Part shown: positions 47,994 through 62,891 of the stretch, piece by piece | How the letters are laid out: every line of letters starts with the position of its first letter | Position numbering within the stretch: position 1 is the stretch's first letter | NCBI RefSeq assembly: GCF_020740795.1 | Contig: NC_067282.1 | Span: forward strand, 133,047,132 to 133,111,131 | Origin: Apus apus | Lineage: Eukaryota; Chordata; Aves; Apodiformes; Apodidae | Reading direction: 5' to 3' | DNA length: 64,000 nt | Translations under genes and position numbers: made by a program | The notes under the pieces: model-generated | The model's database searches: none | Told to the model about the DNA's origin: nothing | What the model saw: only the letters and a program-made list of their open reading frames with translations

Positions 47994-50900
47994 TAAGTCT
48001 TCTTTAAAACAAAATAATTACAAATATTAAAATTGTTTATTGAATGATTTTAACTGACTGATCTACTGTTAATAAATTATCCTAAGTGATTTTACATTAT
48101 TTGCTTCTCTTTGTATTAGAGTGAGTGGAAAACAGTTTGCAGTTTTAGAAAAACTGGGAAACATCAGACATTTAAAAAAAAGTACTAGAAACTTATTTTG
48201 GCAATAGTGCAGAAGAAATGGAGAATTTCTAAGGTAAAATCCAATATAATCTGCTTGAAAGGCCATCAGTTGCCTCTGTACTGGCTTGTGCCTCTCTGCA
48301 TGGTTAAGTGGTGGAATTTTTTGTACCTTTTTTGTTGTTTATATTTATGCTTTATTGAAACAGCAGACGAAATGAAATAAATCAATATACTGTTTTAATA
48401 ACAACTTGAGACATGTTTTAACACTTTAACCAGAAAATGTACAGAAGGGTTCCTCTCCCTACCTTCCAGGTAGCTTTTGTTTTTAAAAGTCCTGTGTTTT
48501 GGCCTACCCCATCCTAGAACAAGTTTAATTCTTCTCAGCTCTCATTTCAGTCCCTGGATGTGACTTGCAGTATAATCTTTTTGTTCTGTTCTTGGACAAA
48601 GCTGTAGTTGCCAGAAATGCTAAATTCAGTGGTGGTTTTGGTGATGTTATGTAAATGGATAGCTTGAGGTTACCCTGTAGGTAGTCATCTGTGATAAAGC
48701 AAGTGGTCTCTTGAAGTGAAAGGCTGATGGAATATTCCTGATGCTGTGTAAACTTTTAATAGTTTTAAAAAATCTGTAGTCTAGATCTTATTTATACTAT
48801 TTTTTTTTCTTTTTTTTTCCCCTAAACAAGCAAACAAATTATTTTACTGCCAAGTATTTTATTCAGTCAACTTTTTTTGGGGAAAAAAAATCAATGGATT
48901 TTTTTTCTTAGGAAAGATGAGGGCTGCAGCTGCTCTATGTTAGAATTTGTTGAACTTGCGTGATTGAGTCTTTTCCTCCAAAAGAAGAAACTTTGTAAAA
49001 CATTGCTTATTTTATGAGCTTTATAGAAATACTGTATCTTGAATATTTTATTCCATGGTTTCAATAGGTCTTTGATAATATGGAAAGATGTAACAGGAAA
49101 AAATGGAAAGAAAGCAGGAAAGATATTTCTTTTACTTATACTTCCAGCTTTGGAAATCACAGAAGGATGGATGTATGCTTTTCCCATCTTTACAATGTAT
49201 AACTTGGCACCAATGATAGCATTAGGTTTTTTTTATTAGATTCTAAAATCATTTAAGAATGCAAGAAAAGATGTAACACTAATGCACCTTCCACATACCA
49301 TCTGAAAACTGAGGGACAAAAGGGAGGAAAAGCAGAGTCAAAGTCTTTTTCATTTGGCATGTAGCAGAGAGACAGGGATTCTTGTTAGTTAGGAACAACA
49401 CACTTGTCAAGCTAGTTGTTCTTTTTTTAGAAGGCTATTTTTATTTTCCAAACGTGTGCAGTAACATGCTCAGGGATCAAAACTAGACGATTGTGTACTT
49501 TTGCACTCTTTCGTAATGCTTTACACAAAGAGGAAACTACCAGAATAAAAATGAAGTAGATCAAAGGTAAAGTGAACTCATAACTTTTTCCATAGTGATG
49601 ATCTGTTAAAGTAGTAGGAGTGAATACTCATGTATACCTAGGTTTAAAACAAAACAACTGGAACAAAAAACTCTTAACACCAACCTCCTTCCCCAACAAA
49701 CAAAAAAACCCAAACAAAACAGAGAAAAACCTACAACTGTAGTTGAAAGATAAAATCTTTTTTCTTCTAAGTCTTTGTAGAGTTCACTTTCTGTTGTTAT
49801 ATGAAGGGTATGTTTTAGGAAGTTAATACAGTAACTTTCTGTCTTGCAGAAATTGCAAAATTGCAGTTCTCTGATGCAGTTATATGACAGAAAACCTCTC
49901 AGCTTTTAATAAAACTGGTTACATTTCTGAATTTCCTTCAAAGCTTGAAACAGGTGGGAGGGTGGCATCAGCACAGGGATATAAATAATAAATAAAATTC
50001 CCAAACTGTTCCTGTATGCATGTTTCTTTCACTAATATTAACATTTTTTTAGCCCTGTAAATGTCTTTTGGTTTCACAATGTTGCCTGGCAGACAATGGT
50101 AGAAAAAAGCTATAAAAGGATCTCAGAACAGTTAATAAAATCTGAAACTTGGAAAAGCAAAACCATTCTCATTTTCCTGCGGTCTGATCCATCTCCTGTT
50201 ATGCTCAGGGGATGGTTATTTCAGATGCAGTTTTATAAACTCTTGCAATTAATGAAAAGAAATTATTTAGCAGGAAAACTTACAGTGAAGTCATAATTTA
50301 GTTTGTCATTCAAGTTTATTTGTAGTTGACCTAAGTAGGATACAAGAAGTATATCACAATCAAGTTGATATGAGTACCGAACTATTGTCTGTTATGTGCT
50401 TGTTTGTATATGTATATTTTTATATGTATCTTACTGGAAATGTGAGAGTGCCTACTTTGAAATGAAATGTTAAGAACAGTATAAGCTAGCACATATGCAG
50501 TAAGGAATAATGCATCTTCTTGGCAGTGTCCCATGCAGAAAAAACTAAATCTTTCATCAAGACTCCGGTCTTTTTTTGCAACCTGTCTGTTGTAGGATAC
50601 TAATTGGCCATTCTCTGAAGGTCACTGTGCAGTGCTGTTTTGATAGTTCAAAGGAATATGATTGGACTCTTTCAGAGCATGTTATAGCAACAGTAGTGGT
50701 AATTAAAGAATAACTGGTTTGGGTAGCCTTTGCTACCACTGCCCAAGCTATCTGTTAATTGTGTGTGAGGTTATTGTATAACTGAAATACTGGAGTACAA
50801 GTTAGACTTGGTTCCCTTGTTTGTTATCAATAATGAGAAATGCAATACATGTACAAATGGAAGATACTTCTTAGTTGGTAACTGAGACACAGCAGCTAAG

Positions 50901-52243
50901 CTTAATTTTTTCTCTGGTATTTCTGTTTAGGAAGCCCTCAGAATCTATAAAGTGTCTAGACTCATCTTACTTGCCATCTCCTATGAGGAAGTTCGAGCTT
51001 CTCATTTTTCTCATCCATACAGTTGTCTTGATACTCAAGGAAATATTATATGTGTACCAGGAGAGAGGATCAGGGACCTCAGATGAAGAGAGAGAGAATG
51101 GGGTGCTTGTTCAGCATTCTTTTGAAGTGAGCCAGAGGGTTTCAGGGCAGTTTCAGGAAGGCTTCCAGATCCTAGTCATCCTTTCTGAAACTGTTTATTC
51201 CTGACCTTTGTTAAACATGAGACCTTCTTAATAAGATCAGCAGATAGGAATAGCACATAGTCTGGCACTGTAATCTTGACTTTTTGTGGGGGAAGACCCA
51301 GGTGTTAGACCACCAAGTGCAGGGGAACACCAGATTTAGAAACCCCTCACATGAAAGTAAGGCAAGTGGAAAAGAAGTTTTTCTGCTTCAGCACTTGAGA
51401 TGGGGAAAGAAAATGGCATATCTGTTCAGATTCGTGAGCCAGTACTGCTTGAAAATGCACTATTGTGTATTTGCACTTCCATTTTCTTGTCTTTTGTGCT
51501 CAGGGAAAAGACTTCATTATCATCTTTACAGTTCCCTAAAAAGTACCCTTTACACAGCTTGATCAGCTTTCTTCATAAGAAGCACTATCAAAATGAACTG
51601 GCTGTTCTCACTTTCAGATGTATTGCCCACCACAAAGGGAATTTAAGGGCTTCCTAGAAGTGCTGACTAAATTACTTACTTTTTGAACATGTTTTAAATC
51701 AAGGGATTCTATAGGAATACCTTAATTGTAAAACTCTTGTAAATCTTTTGGGTTGTAAAGGTTAAGTTAGTGAATGGAATTAAAGTACAAAGAACTATAA
51801 CACTTTTTATGACACCTGAAGCTGATTTCTGGATGAAGTGCTTTGTGTGTTGAGGAAGATCTTCAGATTTAACGTATACCCCTCCCCAGCAGAGTCTTCC
51901 CTTATTCTTCTCATGCAAAACATTTCTTTCTTTATAGACGTACTTCTTTTATGTCTTTGAAAGTTGGAAATTTGCGTCTGAGCGTGTCAAGCACAAAAAC
52001 AATTGTTGTACAGGCCTTATCTGTATATCATAACAAGATTCATGGGAACTGGTAGTATTTGTTGCTGAGTACACTACAGCAAAAGGAAAATGGACAGTTC
52101 TACGAGCAGTTACGTTATCTTTGATTTGGTGAAAAAAAAGATTTAAAATAAAAAAATTCATAATTTCTTTGTAGACTTACCTAAAAGGTAAAGGGTTTTT
52201 TGTTTGCATGCAAGTTAGTATTATATTAAATGGCACCTTAAAT

Positions 52244-52374
52244 CATACAATCATCAAATCATCAAGGCTGGAAAAGACCTTCAAGATCATCAAGTCCAAC
52301 TGTCCGCCCTAGAACCCCTGACCACTAGATCATCTCGTGAAACAGCACATCCACCTGTTTTTGGAACACCTCCC
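52244..52374 (-). mobile_element. CR1 LINE 3' fragment, antisense, in LRP6 intron 2
   Basis: The reverse-complemented degenerate ATTCTATG-like tail (52244-52260) is followed by the conserved CR1 3' UTR (GGCTGGAAAAGACCTTCAAG, then ATCATCAAGTCCAAC). The similarity stops near 52374. Only non-coding 3' UTR is left. Confidence 0.93.
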
Positions 52375-54980
52375 AAAATAATGCAAATAACAGAAGGCTT
52401 TTCTTCAGAATTTCTTGCTTAATGTCACCTCTCTGACCAATTTGCTTCTGGCTGAAAATCCTTCTGCTGCTCCTCTGATGATAGCAGATTAGTGCACTCA
52501 GCTAATTGCTTGCTGTATAGCCTGGTTTGTTCAGTATGACATTAATTTTGAGTTTTTATAGGTGACATATTTAAGTGTTAAGCTGATATGGAATCTGCAA
52601 GCTGCTGTGGTGTTAGCACATAGATTCACAAGGTGTATTTAATCTTTCCTCACCTAAAGAGGCTCTGTTGATCAGAAGATGATCTTGGTTGCAAAATACA
52701 TCACTACATTCTGGTAGCGGCTAGGATAAACAACCCAAAAGATACTTTTTTGTGTGACTTAAAGATAACGATGCTAACACAGATTACGATAGTATTGCAC
52801 AGGTTGTCCTGATGACACTACAGCAATAGGGATCTGTCTTGGCTCTCGAGCTGCAGGTAGCTTTTGGAAGTTCTAAAATGCAGCACCAGTGTCACTGGAA
52901 GCTGGATAAACCTAGCAGGGGGACTGTTGAGTCACCTGAATCTTTAGGCATGGGAGACTACAAATTGGAGAAGATTGCGTAGGCCAGGATAATATTGCAT
53001 GATTCAAAATCCAACAGCATGCAAAGCAGGGCTTCATCCTGCAAGAGGCTAGCATGGCATCTGTAATGTCCTTATTATCTTCTGGCCCAGAACTACTATA
53101 ACTCACTCTGCTTCTGAAGTTGATGTTTGGGGTTTGGCTCATGGTCCTGTGAAGGTCTTTGTGGCTTCTGGAATCAAGATCGTATACTATTCACTTACTG
53201 CAAAAGCACAGAATATTAACTCTAGGGTTTTTTTGTTTTGTTTTAATCTCATTGACAGCCTCTTCATTTTGAAAGGTTCTTGCAAAATTTTGCAAGATTT
53301 TTTAAGATTTGTAATGTACAGTTCATGTGATGCTGATTTCCAGTCTAATGATAGAATATTTCCATGTGGCTAGATGCTAAAATTGTAAAGGTGTTATTTT
53401 ATTGCACAGCTCAAAATCTTAATTTCTTTCTTCTCTCTTTTCACCTCATCTGAAGGAGGAGGTGAAGGAAGGTAACCAGAAAGTAACCAGAAACCCACGT
53501 ATTTAAAACAGAGTGAAGGCTTGGAGAGGTGACCTCTCTTGTAAATCTTGCTGTGCTGGTTTTAGGTGTTACTGCCATTGACTGCCTATCCAACCCAGAG
53601 GTTGCCAGGAACTCAGAGGAACATTCACTAATGTATTTTATTTAATTTTCAGATGTTTTACCTAGTTTTCACTTTGTGGAAGGAGATGGGAGAGATTTGG
53701 CTTGTTAGAAATCAAAGTAGAGTGCACAGAATTGATTTGTGAAGGGCAAACATTTTTCTTATAAACTCAGATATCTTTAAGTTGTAGATACTTTTAGCTG
53801 TAGACAAGTTTGAAAATAGCCTTTCATTCCTCCTTTCTTTGTTGGGTGCTTGGGCTAGAAAACAAGACTGCAGACTGGATCAGGTTGATGGCTGTGCTTT
53901 CCCTTCTGACAACTTTACTGTGAATAAAGTAGTAGCATCTTGAAATACTGCAGTTTGTCCAGACACTAAGTTCATTGGCTTTTTTTCAATTAATGTCTTC
54001 TTTTTCATACTTGTTCTGGTGAGACATGAATTAGGTATGTTAAATGGTAGTCTGTTGACAAGATGACATTGAAGAGAATGATATGGCCTGTACCTTAACA
54101 TGTACCTGAGTGCTGCAGTGATAATTATTAAAATTATTAAATTTTATGCGACTTGCTGTAAAGTATCAATGTACACTTCAGATATTTGCATGCAGTGTTT
54201 TTTTAATAAGTTAGAACTAAGTATTTAAACCGAGGTAGTAATTTTTGGTCTCTGTGAATAACCTCTGGTGATGAGTCTCTGGGCATTTTTCTGTTTATCT
54301 GCATTTTCAGTCCCTGCAATTATAACTTAGCATCTAAGTCTAGACTGTGAAGACCTGTTGCATTTTAAAAAATTAATTGTGAACCAACAAGTTTTCTCTG
54401 ACAACATTTTGAATTAAGGTTTATGCTGAGTGAACACAAGGAAAACAATTTTTAAAATCCTGATTTTAGACTTCAGGTAAAAATTACTAGCTAGATGTTA
54501 ATTAAAAAACATTTGTTCATGCACTTTTAAAAATTAAAATAATCCTAAACCAACTTTTAATAACTATTAACAGGAACTCAAAGGGGCCATATTAATTTAC
54601 AACAGAGTTATAATCTGATATATTGTTCATTCTGTGTTCTTGCTTGACAAGTTCAAAGTAGCATTGCCTTAAGGAAGCAGCGTGGCTTAAAAGAAACATC
54701 CATGCTATTTCTGGGGAAGGGGCCAGGCTAAAAAGTCCCAACAAATAATTCTTCTCTACCCCCAGATATAACTTACATAACTTGGCAGTGTTTGTCAGGA
54801 AATCAATACTTCAGGATCCAGAACATCTAATAAGACCTGTAGGAGAGAGTTTTTGATAGTTGACTAAAACCATTGCAGCTAACTCAGCTGAATAGTTGCA
54901 ACTTGCTGCAACAAACAGTTTTTATACTTAATTTTTTTTTTAATGGTTTTGTTTGTAATCTCTTTACTATTCAAAGGCAG

Positions 54981-55096
54981 GCTATTTTAGAGGGGTTTTT
55001 TGGAGATGATGATGAGCAAGCCCTACAGATAATGTGTGTTGAAGCAGATCAGTATCAAACAGAATTATTGGCAAAATTAGTCTTTAGTGAATACAG
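54981..55096 (+). other. Unidentified exon-like open segment in LRP6 intron 2
   Basis: An AG at 54979-54980 (context AAAGGCAG) and a GT at 55097-55098 (context ACAG|GTCATT) enclose 116 bases that are open in one frame. Translated in phase 0 they give an acidic, soluble-looking peptide that starts AILEGFFGDDDEQALQIM and ends TELLAKLVFSEYR, with two bases left over. It reads more like an alpha-helical protein fragment than like random intron. I do not recognise the family. It does not fit LRP6: entered in LRP6 phase it meets TAG at 54988-54990. Alternatives are an exon of a nested gene, a processed-pseudogene fragment, a poison exon, or chance. Confidence 0.3.
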
Positions 55097-58000
55097 GTCA
55101 TTGCAGTGTGCTTTTAACCATCTTCTTCCCTTTCTAAATAAGCTTCACTGTCCAAAACACACTTCTTGCCTAAGCTGAGATCATACAATTATTACTGCCA
55201 TGTGTCAGCTGATACATTGTACACCTAACAAGTGCATTTACAGGGGGAATGTACCATGTAGACTCAGCCTGACTACCAGTAGATAAGAGTGTGGTAGAAT
55301 CTGCTGTTACGGTTATTGAGTCTGCTTGTTCATGGGCTTGTGTTGTGTGCAGATGGAGGGAGGAATGCTGGCGGAAAAAAATCTTTGTTTTCTTGATTTA
55401 AAGTCAAGATATGGTCACTTGGTTGTGGGTTGAGTTCCTTTCCTGCAGTGTTTTGGGGAGTGACTGAAATGTGTCTGTTTTAGAGTTTAAAGTTTGGTCC
55501 AGACTTAAGATCAAAGTGTTCTATCTGCATTACAGAAAATAGAGCAAAAAGTTGCCTTTGTTTGTCTAGAGGAAGCAGGTTGGCTTATGTTGTTGACAAA
55601 AAAAGATTGATTTATGGCTTATTTCTCGAAGAAATCTGATAAATCCACTTGCTAGCATGATTTGAAACAGACCAATAATATTAATTAAATACACTATGGA
55701 TTAACTCTGTTTAAAAAATGAAAATCATAGCACTCAGCTGTATGAAAGTTCTACATGATTAACAAAGGAAAATCTCTACAGAAGAACTATCTTTATTTGG
55801 CTTCATTCCTGGAAAAAAACAAGACTATCCCTGTGGAGTATGAGTGTATTTCAGTACTGTCTTCTCTGTAGAGCAGTCAGATGCAATGTCACAGGATAAC
55901 ACCTTGTACAGAGGACCTGAAGCAAGTTCAGCTTTTACAGTGCAGCTAGTAAGATAGGAGGACATACCAACGGACATAAATTGTAAGGTGGCCTAATAAA
56001 ATACCTGAATAAGTGTTTCTAGAACTTGTGTGGTGACCCCATGACAGGAGAAGACCTTTCACGTTAGAGTCAGTGTGCCAGGGTTTTCAGTTGGGCCTGT
56101 ATTTGAAGCAGTACAATTCTACCTTTTGGGATATGCATATTAAAGACCTGAGCAAATAAAAAGTTGCTTTGGATTTCTGCTTGATGCCTGGAGAATTATT
56201 CCTTTTAACTCTGTTATTTTACTGCAGCCTCTCTGTAGAATTGCTGGTATGTCCATTTGTTTGGTATGAGATGCCCCCTTCCCAGCTGTTTTTAAAATAT
56301 TTAGATCCAGTAGTGAGTATTCCATAATAAAATAAAGCAATAGAAAAATCTGAGTCTTGTCTGTGGGGAGCAGAAGTCACTTCATATGGGTGAGTGGTGC
56401 TGTTCCAAAGTAATATTCTAGGTTTTAAATAGTGTGCTTTAAATGCATATGTGTGGGCGAGAACGTATATGTAATATGTATTTGTGGTGTCTGTGTCTAG
56501 TTAGTTGTCTTATGTTTGAAACATGCTGATTGTGTTGTACCTTTAAACCTAAAAAGCTAGCCAAGCCCCAAAACATCCCCTCCCCAAAACTTAAAAACTA
56601 CCACACCCAACAACTCAAACTCCTGTAAATGTGGAGACTTTTTTTTTCCTTCAGCTGATGAGCAGAAATACAAACAACAGTAACACATTTTCTGGACCTT
56701 AATGCTTTAATTAGGATCCTTCTAACACCTCTTTTAAAAAGAAGAAACAAAAATGTCAGCATCCATGCTGGGTCTCTTGTTCCCCCACTCCCTTTCTTTC
56801 CCCAGAGTTTTTTAACACATACTTTACATTTTCATTTCTCATGGGAACCGTGTAGTTTCTCACTTTTACATCTTAATTCCATGTTTCAGCATACAGTATT
56901 ACTTGTATTAAGTTTTCTCTGTCATTTCAAGCAAGAAGTGATAAAGATAGTGCTCTCAGTCACATAATCTCCTGTTAAGTCAGATTTTTTTTCTAAATAA
57001 ATCTATGTAAGTGTGAAATTTATTTTTCTTATTTAAAGGGTAAGTATTATCTCTGCTGTAGCAGGTTGTTAAAAATTACCCTAAAATTCAAGAAAGCTGT
57101 CTTGCAATTTAAACTTGCATAATTATTTTGCTGGGTATTGTAGTGATCCATAGAAATGTCTTCAGTTCTTGAGTAGAAAGTTCTTTTACTAAAAGTGCAC
57201 TTATTTATTGTAGAATAAAGCTGTATCTTACATAATTGACTAACTTCTGAAGTAAAAGGTGCTATTTTTGTATTTTAGTTTCAGCATGTAGTTTTCTTGT
57301 GTACATTAAATCCTTTCTGTGAAGTACGTTTTTAGATCTAGATATAAGCATGGTTAGTTGAGGTAAAAATTAAGTGAGGGGATGGAAATTGTTCAAGAGG
57401 TACATACAATTTTCTAAAGTAGTAGGCTCCAGTAGGTCTCAAACTGTAAAAAGATCCTGGAAGAATGCTTGCAGATGAGTAAAAGAAAACTTGCCTATTT
57501 CTTACTGTAAATACTTAAAATGTGATGGAGCTTGTGCAGTCAGTAATCCAGAGTTGTCTGGTTTTATTGTGCCTCTGTCTGTTGGTAAACTCGTGCTTCA
57601 CCTGATCATGAGATCTCACATTAATGTTCTGTTAACTGTATAAAGTACAGGTTGTGCTTTGATTTTACTGTGCTTTCCCGATTAAACAATTTGGTGTTTT
57701 ATTGTGATAGCCTGACATGCTACTTTAAACAGCATTTAATAATGTGCTTATTGTGGCCAGAAGAAATGGCTGGAGTTTGACTGAAAATTTCTGTTGGCCC
57801 CTGGACATGCATAAAAGTAGTGGCTGGACTGAGGAGGATTGCTGGCTGTGGTGCTCAAGCCAGCACTCAATGAGCTGGCAGGCACAGAACATCTTGGCTA
57901 TGTAGTCAATAGCCAAACCAGAGATTTGTTTTAGTGAAGATCTGATCAGTGCTCATAACCACTAAAAGCTTTAGCATAAAATAAATTATATAGTCCTAAT

Positions 58001-61000
58001 CAACGTTTTATAGCTGCAAACCAAATTTGGACTGAGAGAGATGGATACTATGAAGACATTAAAGTACAATGTGTTCTTGAGGTTTGACAGAAATTTGTTA
58101 CTTAACTAGAGAAGAATTGTCTGCTTGCATTAAAATGTTCTTCTATTTCAAGGCAGAAATGAGACTTGGAAAACTGAGTTCCTAAACAGAGGTCTTTATA
58201 TTAATGTATTTGGTTTAGCCTCATTAAAACAAGTGAAATCTCACCAGTTCAAGTAGCCAGAGCATTTTGTCCCCTGTTTACTAAGTAACTAAAGGGCAGT
58301 CATATTGTTAACTGGGTAACATGAAAAGGAGCTCTTTGCTTCCAGTCTTAAGTTCCCATGGCTGGAGCAGATTCCTTTTAAACTGTGGCCCCATGACTCT
58401 GTTAATGCATGTTCAGCTTTCTCTGTATCTCCCTTCATATAAAATGAATACCCTCAGCTGGTCTTACACAGATAATTAGCTAATTATGGTTAAAAATGGT
58501 CAGAATGTAGAGGGTAGCTATGCATTGGCTTTTGAATGTCCAGCAGGACATATCTGAAATGGAGTCAAGCAATGACCAGGAAAAAGGCTCAGTGATTTTT
58601 GAGTTCTGATAGGCTTTATGGTCATCCAGGGCCTGTGCAGATAGGGTGACAGCAGTCTTTCCATTTTCTTCAGTGAAAATAGGATTACAGATGCCAGAGG
58701 GCCACCCGCGCAACAGGGTGGGAAGATTAAGATTTTTTAGCTCTGGTTCCTATTTAAGTTCTTTGTCTCTGTCACTCTTCTCCTTTTGAAGCCTGGCCCT
58801 CTGCAAACAACTGCTAGTAATCTAAAGTTGAAATCTTATGAGCTGAATTTCTCATGTGTGGCTGTGAAAGTATTAGTTGTCTTCTATGATTCTCCAAAAA
58901 ACACAACATGAGACAGATTGTGGATTTATGTAGTTTGGGACTCTTCCCCCCCACCCACATGGTTTGTAAAATCTCCCAAAGCAGCTTGCCCTTTCCCTTC
59001 ATCCTCCTTACAAATGACATGTCAAATTCTCTAAGGGAGCTTTTAATATGTGGCACCCTAGAAATACATAACCTCACCCAAAACGTTGAATAAAGAGATG
59101 TGACTTTGTAGAGATGGTGGACTATATATTTGCCCAGAAGTGCATGCACATGGCTCTTGGCATATGTAAGTGTATGTATTTTATCTGTAGAGTTCATCAG
59201 TGTAAATATTAATGATACATACACCAAATTATCTCCAAATGAGAAGTGACCGAAATCTGTTACAGAAATCAACCCATTAAAAACTGAATGGAGTTACAGA
59301 AAAACTCTGGGTATATGTCCTTCAGAGGCTGAAGCCTTCAGCCTTTTATCTGGTGACCCTCATAAGCATGTGTTACTTCTGACTGCTCTGTTGCTCTTTA
59401 TAAAACTGCTTATTTAAAATTAAAAATGTACTTGAAAATTTTGCAGGGCCCAGGCTACATACTTACAGCAGTTAGTGGTCTTGGAGCTAAGAGATTAAAG
59501 TAGCTATCAGTATTTTTGGAAGGATGAAAAGATGGAGGGGAGAGAAACTGCTTAAGACACCCTAAAAGCAACTTCATGAAAATGAGAAGTAAAATTTGTT
59601 GCACTGGGGAAAGCTGCCTGACAGCTCATCTGTAGACTAGGAGAAGTCCTATACTTAAAATGAGACAAAGGGAAATAAAATGATCCTGAAAAATTAAATA
59701 GGCTTAAAGAGAACACTCCTGAAATCAAGTAGAAGGTCATCTACAGAAGTTACTTGATACTTAAGCTTAGACTTGAGTGCTGCCTGTCATATTACAGATT
59801 AATAAGTCTAATCTTAGGCTCCTGCTCATGAATTATTTGGCGTAAGACTCTTCTATTGTTGATTTTCAGGGCTGAGTTTGTTTAGGGGTTGTCATTCCTG
59901 AATTCACAATTGCCTGTTCAAATAAGGAAAAAAAAATCTTCATGCCAATGAAAGAATCTGCAGAGACAGTTAGCTATAAAGTAAATTGATGAAGTTAATA
60001 TATTTAAAAGAAAAATTCATTTAGTACTAATGGAAAAGTCAGTAATATTCTGAAAATAGTTGTACTCAGTGATGTTTCTGCATGAAAAAGGATAGTTAGA
60101 AGCAAATATTTGCATTTTGAAGTGGGGGAAGGTGAGACTTTAAAAAAATGTGTTTTTCAAGATTATCTAATTGTGCCTGCCTTCTCTCTCTCTTTCTCTC
60201 CTTTTCCACAATCTTTGGCCCCACTACATACACCATCCACTTCTGCGACTGTCAGTTTTTCGAAGTACGCTTTACATTTAACTTATTGAGGGAATGTACA
60301 TAATGTAAACATCAAGGATATCATCTGGAGCTGTTGCTTTCCAGTGTTTTTCATTCTGAAGTTCTGTTTTCCAAAGTATCTTCAAGATGGTTCTTAGAAC
60401 CTGTCTTGTGAACAGCCTGTTTATTTCAGGTTGGCTTGTTTTGGCAGACTGTGAAGCTTGGACAGATAAAATCACGGCATTAATAGTTATTTCTGCCATA
60501 GTAGTGTTGAGTATGCTGTTTAGGTAGAGAACAGTGGTTTTGTACAAAGAGAGTTCTTAGCATTCCAGTGTCCAGACTTACATCATTGTTTTTTTTTAGT
60601 GCAGGACCTAGATGTTACATAAAACTTATTTTTAGGAATTGCTGAATATTAACTTAAAATGTTTTCCTTTGAGATGGCAAAGGATAAGAGTAAACATAAT
60701 CTATGTATTTTTTTCTATTAAATAAGGAAAAGCAAAAATTAAACTTAAAGCAATGTGAGGGGGGAATGACTGCTCTCCCCTCTGTAAGTGTATGCCAAAT
60801 CTGCTTCATAAAACGGAGTTTTGCTGAGAATTTGAAAAATGTTCAAACTAGGTATTGAGAACAAGTATTAGGTTAATTCCTATGCTTGATATAATTTTTG
60901 TTATTTTTAGTGAGAATAATGCCTACCTTTTTCTCTTGCATGTAAATAATCTTGGCAAATACGTCGTTCTCATGAATGATGAAACTTGCCATTTTCATCA

Positions 61001-62891
61001 TTCCTTGTTGCTTCTAGGTAAGTTCCCTTTGGTGTGACCATGGTCAAGAAGTTCACATGAATGTAACCCAGAGCTTGTCAAACATATGTTCAGTGAGTGC
61101 TTGACTAATGTTTTTCTGATGGAAAATTTATGGCTCCTTTTTTAGAAACAATAAGAAAAATCTATGGGAACAGTTAGCCTTTTTATGACTGTCTTTGAAG
61201 ATGTTACATGACTGATTTTTCTCATTTCAGCCTGTCCCTCTGGAATTATGAAGTCACTAAGTTCTGGCTTCTATTTTCTCAGTACTGTCAAGAGCTGTGT
61301 GTTAATCTCCACAGGGATAGTGAGGTGTTTTCTTTGCGTGGCTAATGGTAGAATTGTCAGTCCTTAAAAAGAAAAAGCTCTAAAATCATAACATGATACA
61401 AACAATTGTTGTACCCAGGAATTCAGCTAACAGGTTGTAGGCAAACTATGTACAGAGAAGTTTTTCACCTTACATTGTTTTATTTCACTCAGAATTATCC
61501 TATTTTGTGTAACTGAAGACTACTGTTTTAAGGTATTTGTGTTTCTATGCATGAGTAGAAATAATGTAAGATAATGAAGTGGTAATTTATGGCCTGGTGC
61601 AATCTCCACCTAGACATTTGTGGGCTGAGTTATGCAATTCTCATGCCCTATTATATAGTTAATTTGATTACAACACTTGTTTCAGCAATAGGAACTGTTG
61701 ACAAGAATGGCCATGCCCAATTTTGTTTCAGAGCTTGAATGTCTTATTTATTTGAGATCTTTTTCATGGATAGATTTATTACCCTTTTTATGATTTAAAG
61801 TGCTTGAAGTTCTTCTCAAAACCTTAAAATCTCTGTGGTGAGCTGGTGAATTCAGAGACAGTAGTGGGCAAAGGCAGCATTCTGGTTTGGGGCATAGAGT
61901 TGCTCTTCAGCAAGGGTAACCGAAGTTTAATAGTGGAAGACTTCTATGTGTTCTTTCAGAATTCAATTTAATTTTAGTCTTGGTCTCTTTTTCAAAGATT
62001 TGACAATTTTAAGTTTTTATCTAGCACTATATTAACTGTTGAAGTGGGGAGGTATGACAGTGGAGTGTAATGATAGGAAGTTCTAACTTAAATAAAAATG
62101 ACTGGTAGTGAGGACAGCATGGCTTGATAAAATGTCTTCCACAAAACAACCATGTAAACACCAGGCTCCATTTTTCTCCTTTCTACCACTTCTTTGGAAA
62201 CAAGATGTTCTACTACTATTCTCGTTATCAGAAGCAGAGTTGGTTTCATGTATCAAAAAAAAAAGAGGCAAACTTTTGTGTTTTGCCAGTCACTTTGTTA
62301 AGAGTTCCTCTGCTTTTTCAGCCTTTAATCTGCATTGTACTGTTGTGTTTGTGTCACTTTTGACATGTTTCCAAGCACACTGGATGCATTTGTTTAGAGA
62401 AGCAGTTCTTTTATTTTTCTTTGTGTCTCTTCAGAAGCACAAGAGTGGGCAAAACGTGTCAGCAGTAGTAAGCTGAGTGATCCCACAAACTCTTGTCGCT
62501 GTCAGAAGAAAAATACCATTCAATTGAACTGCCATTTTAATAGTAACACTGTGTGTATTCAGTTATAAAATTTTTTTCCCTAGTCTGTGGTGATTTCCAA
62601 GGTGACTGAGTGGAGTAAAGGTAATGTACTGGAATATATAAGAGACTTAGGTAGATGTTATGTTAATGATTAGCTTATTTTTGCATAGAAACAGCCAAGT
62701 AGAATACTGTGTGATTGGCGGAATAATAATAATAACCTGTACACCAACACATGGAAATGGTAGCTGCTAGGCTGGAACCAAAGTCCACTTGGAGGCATCT
62801 GTTGTCTTGTGCACTTGGTTGTCAGTTGAGGAGTAGAGGTCGTGTGTGCGCCTGTGGCACAGAACTGCTACTCTTTGTAGCGATGTGGAAC

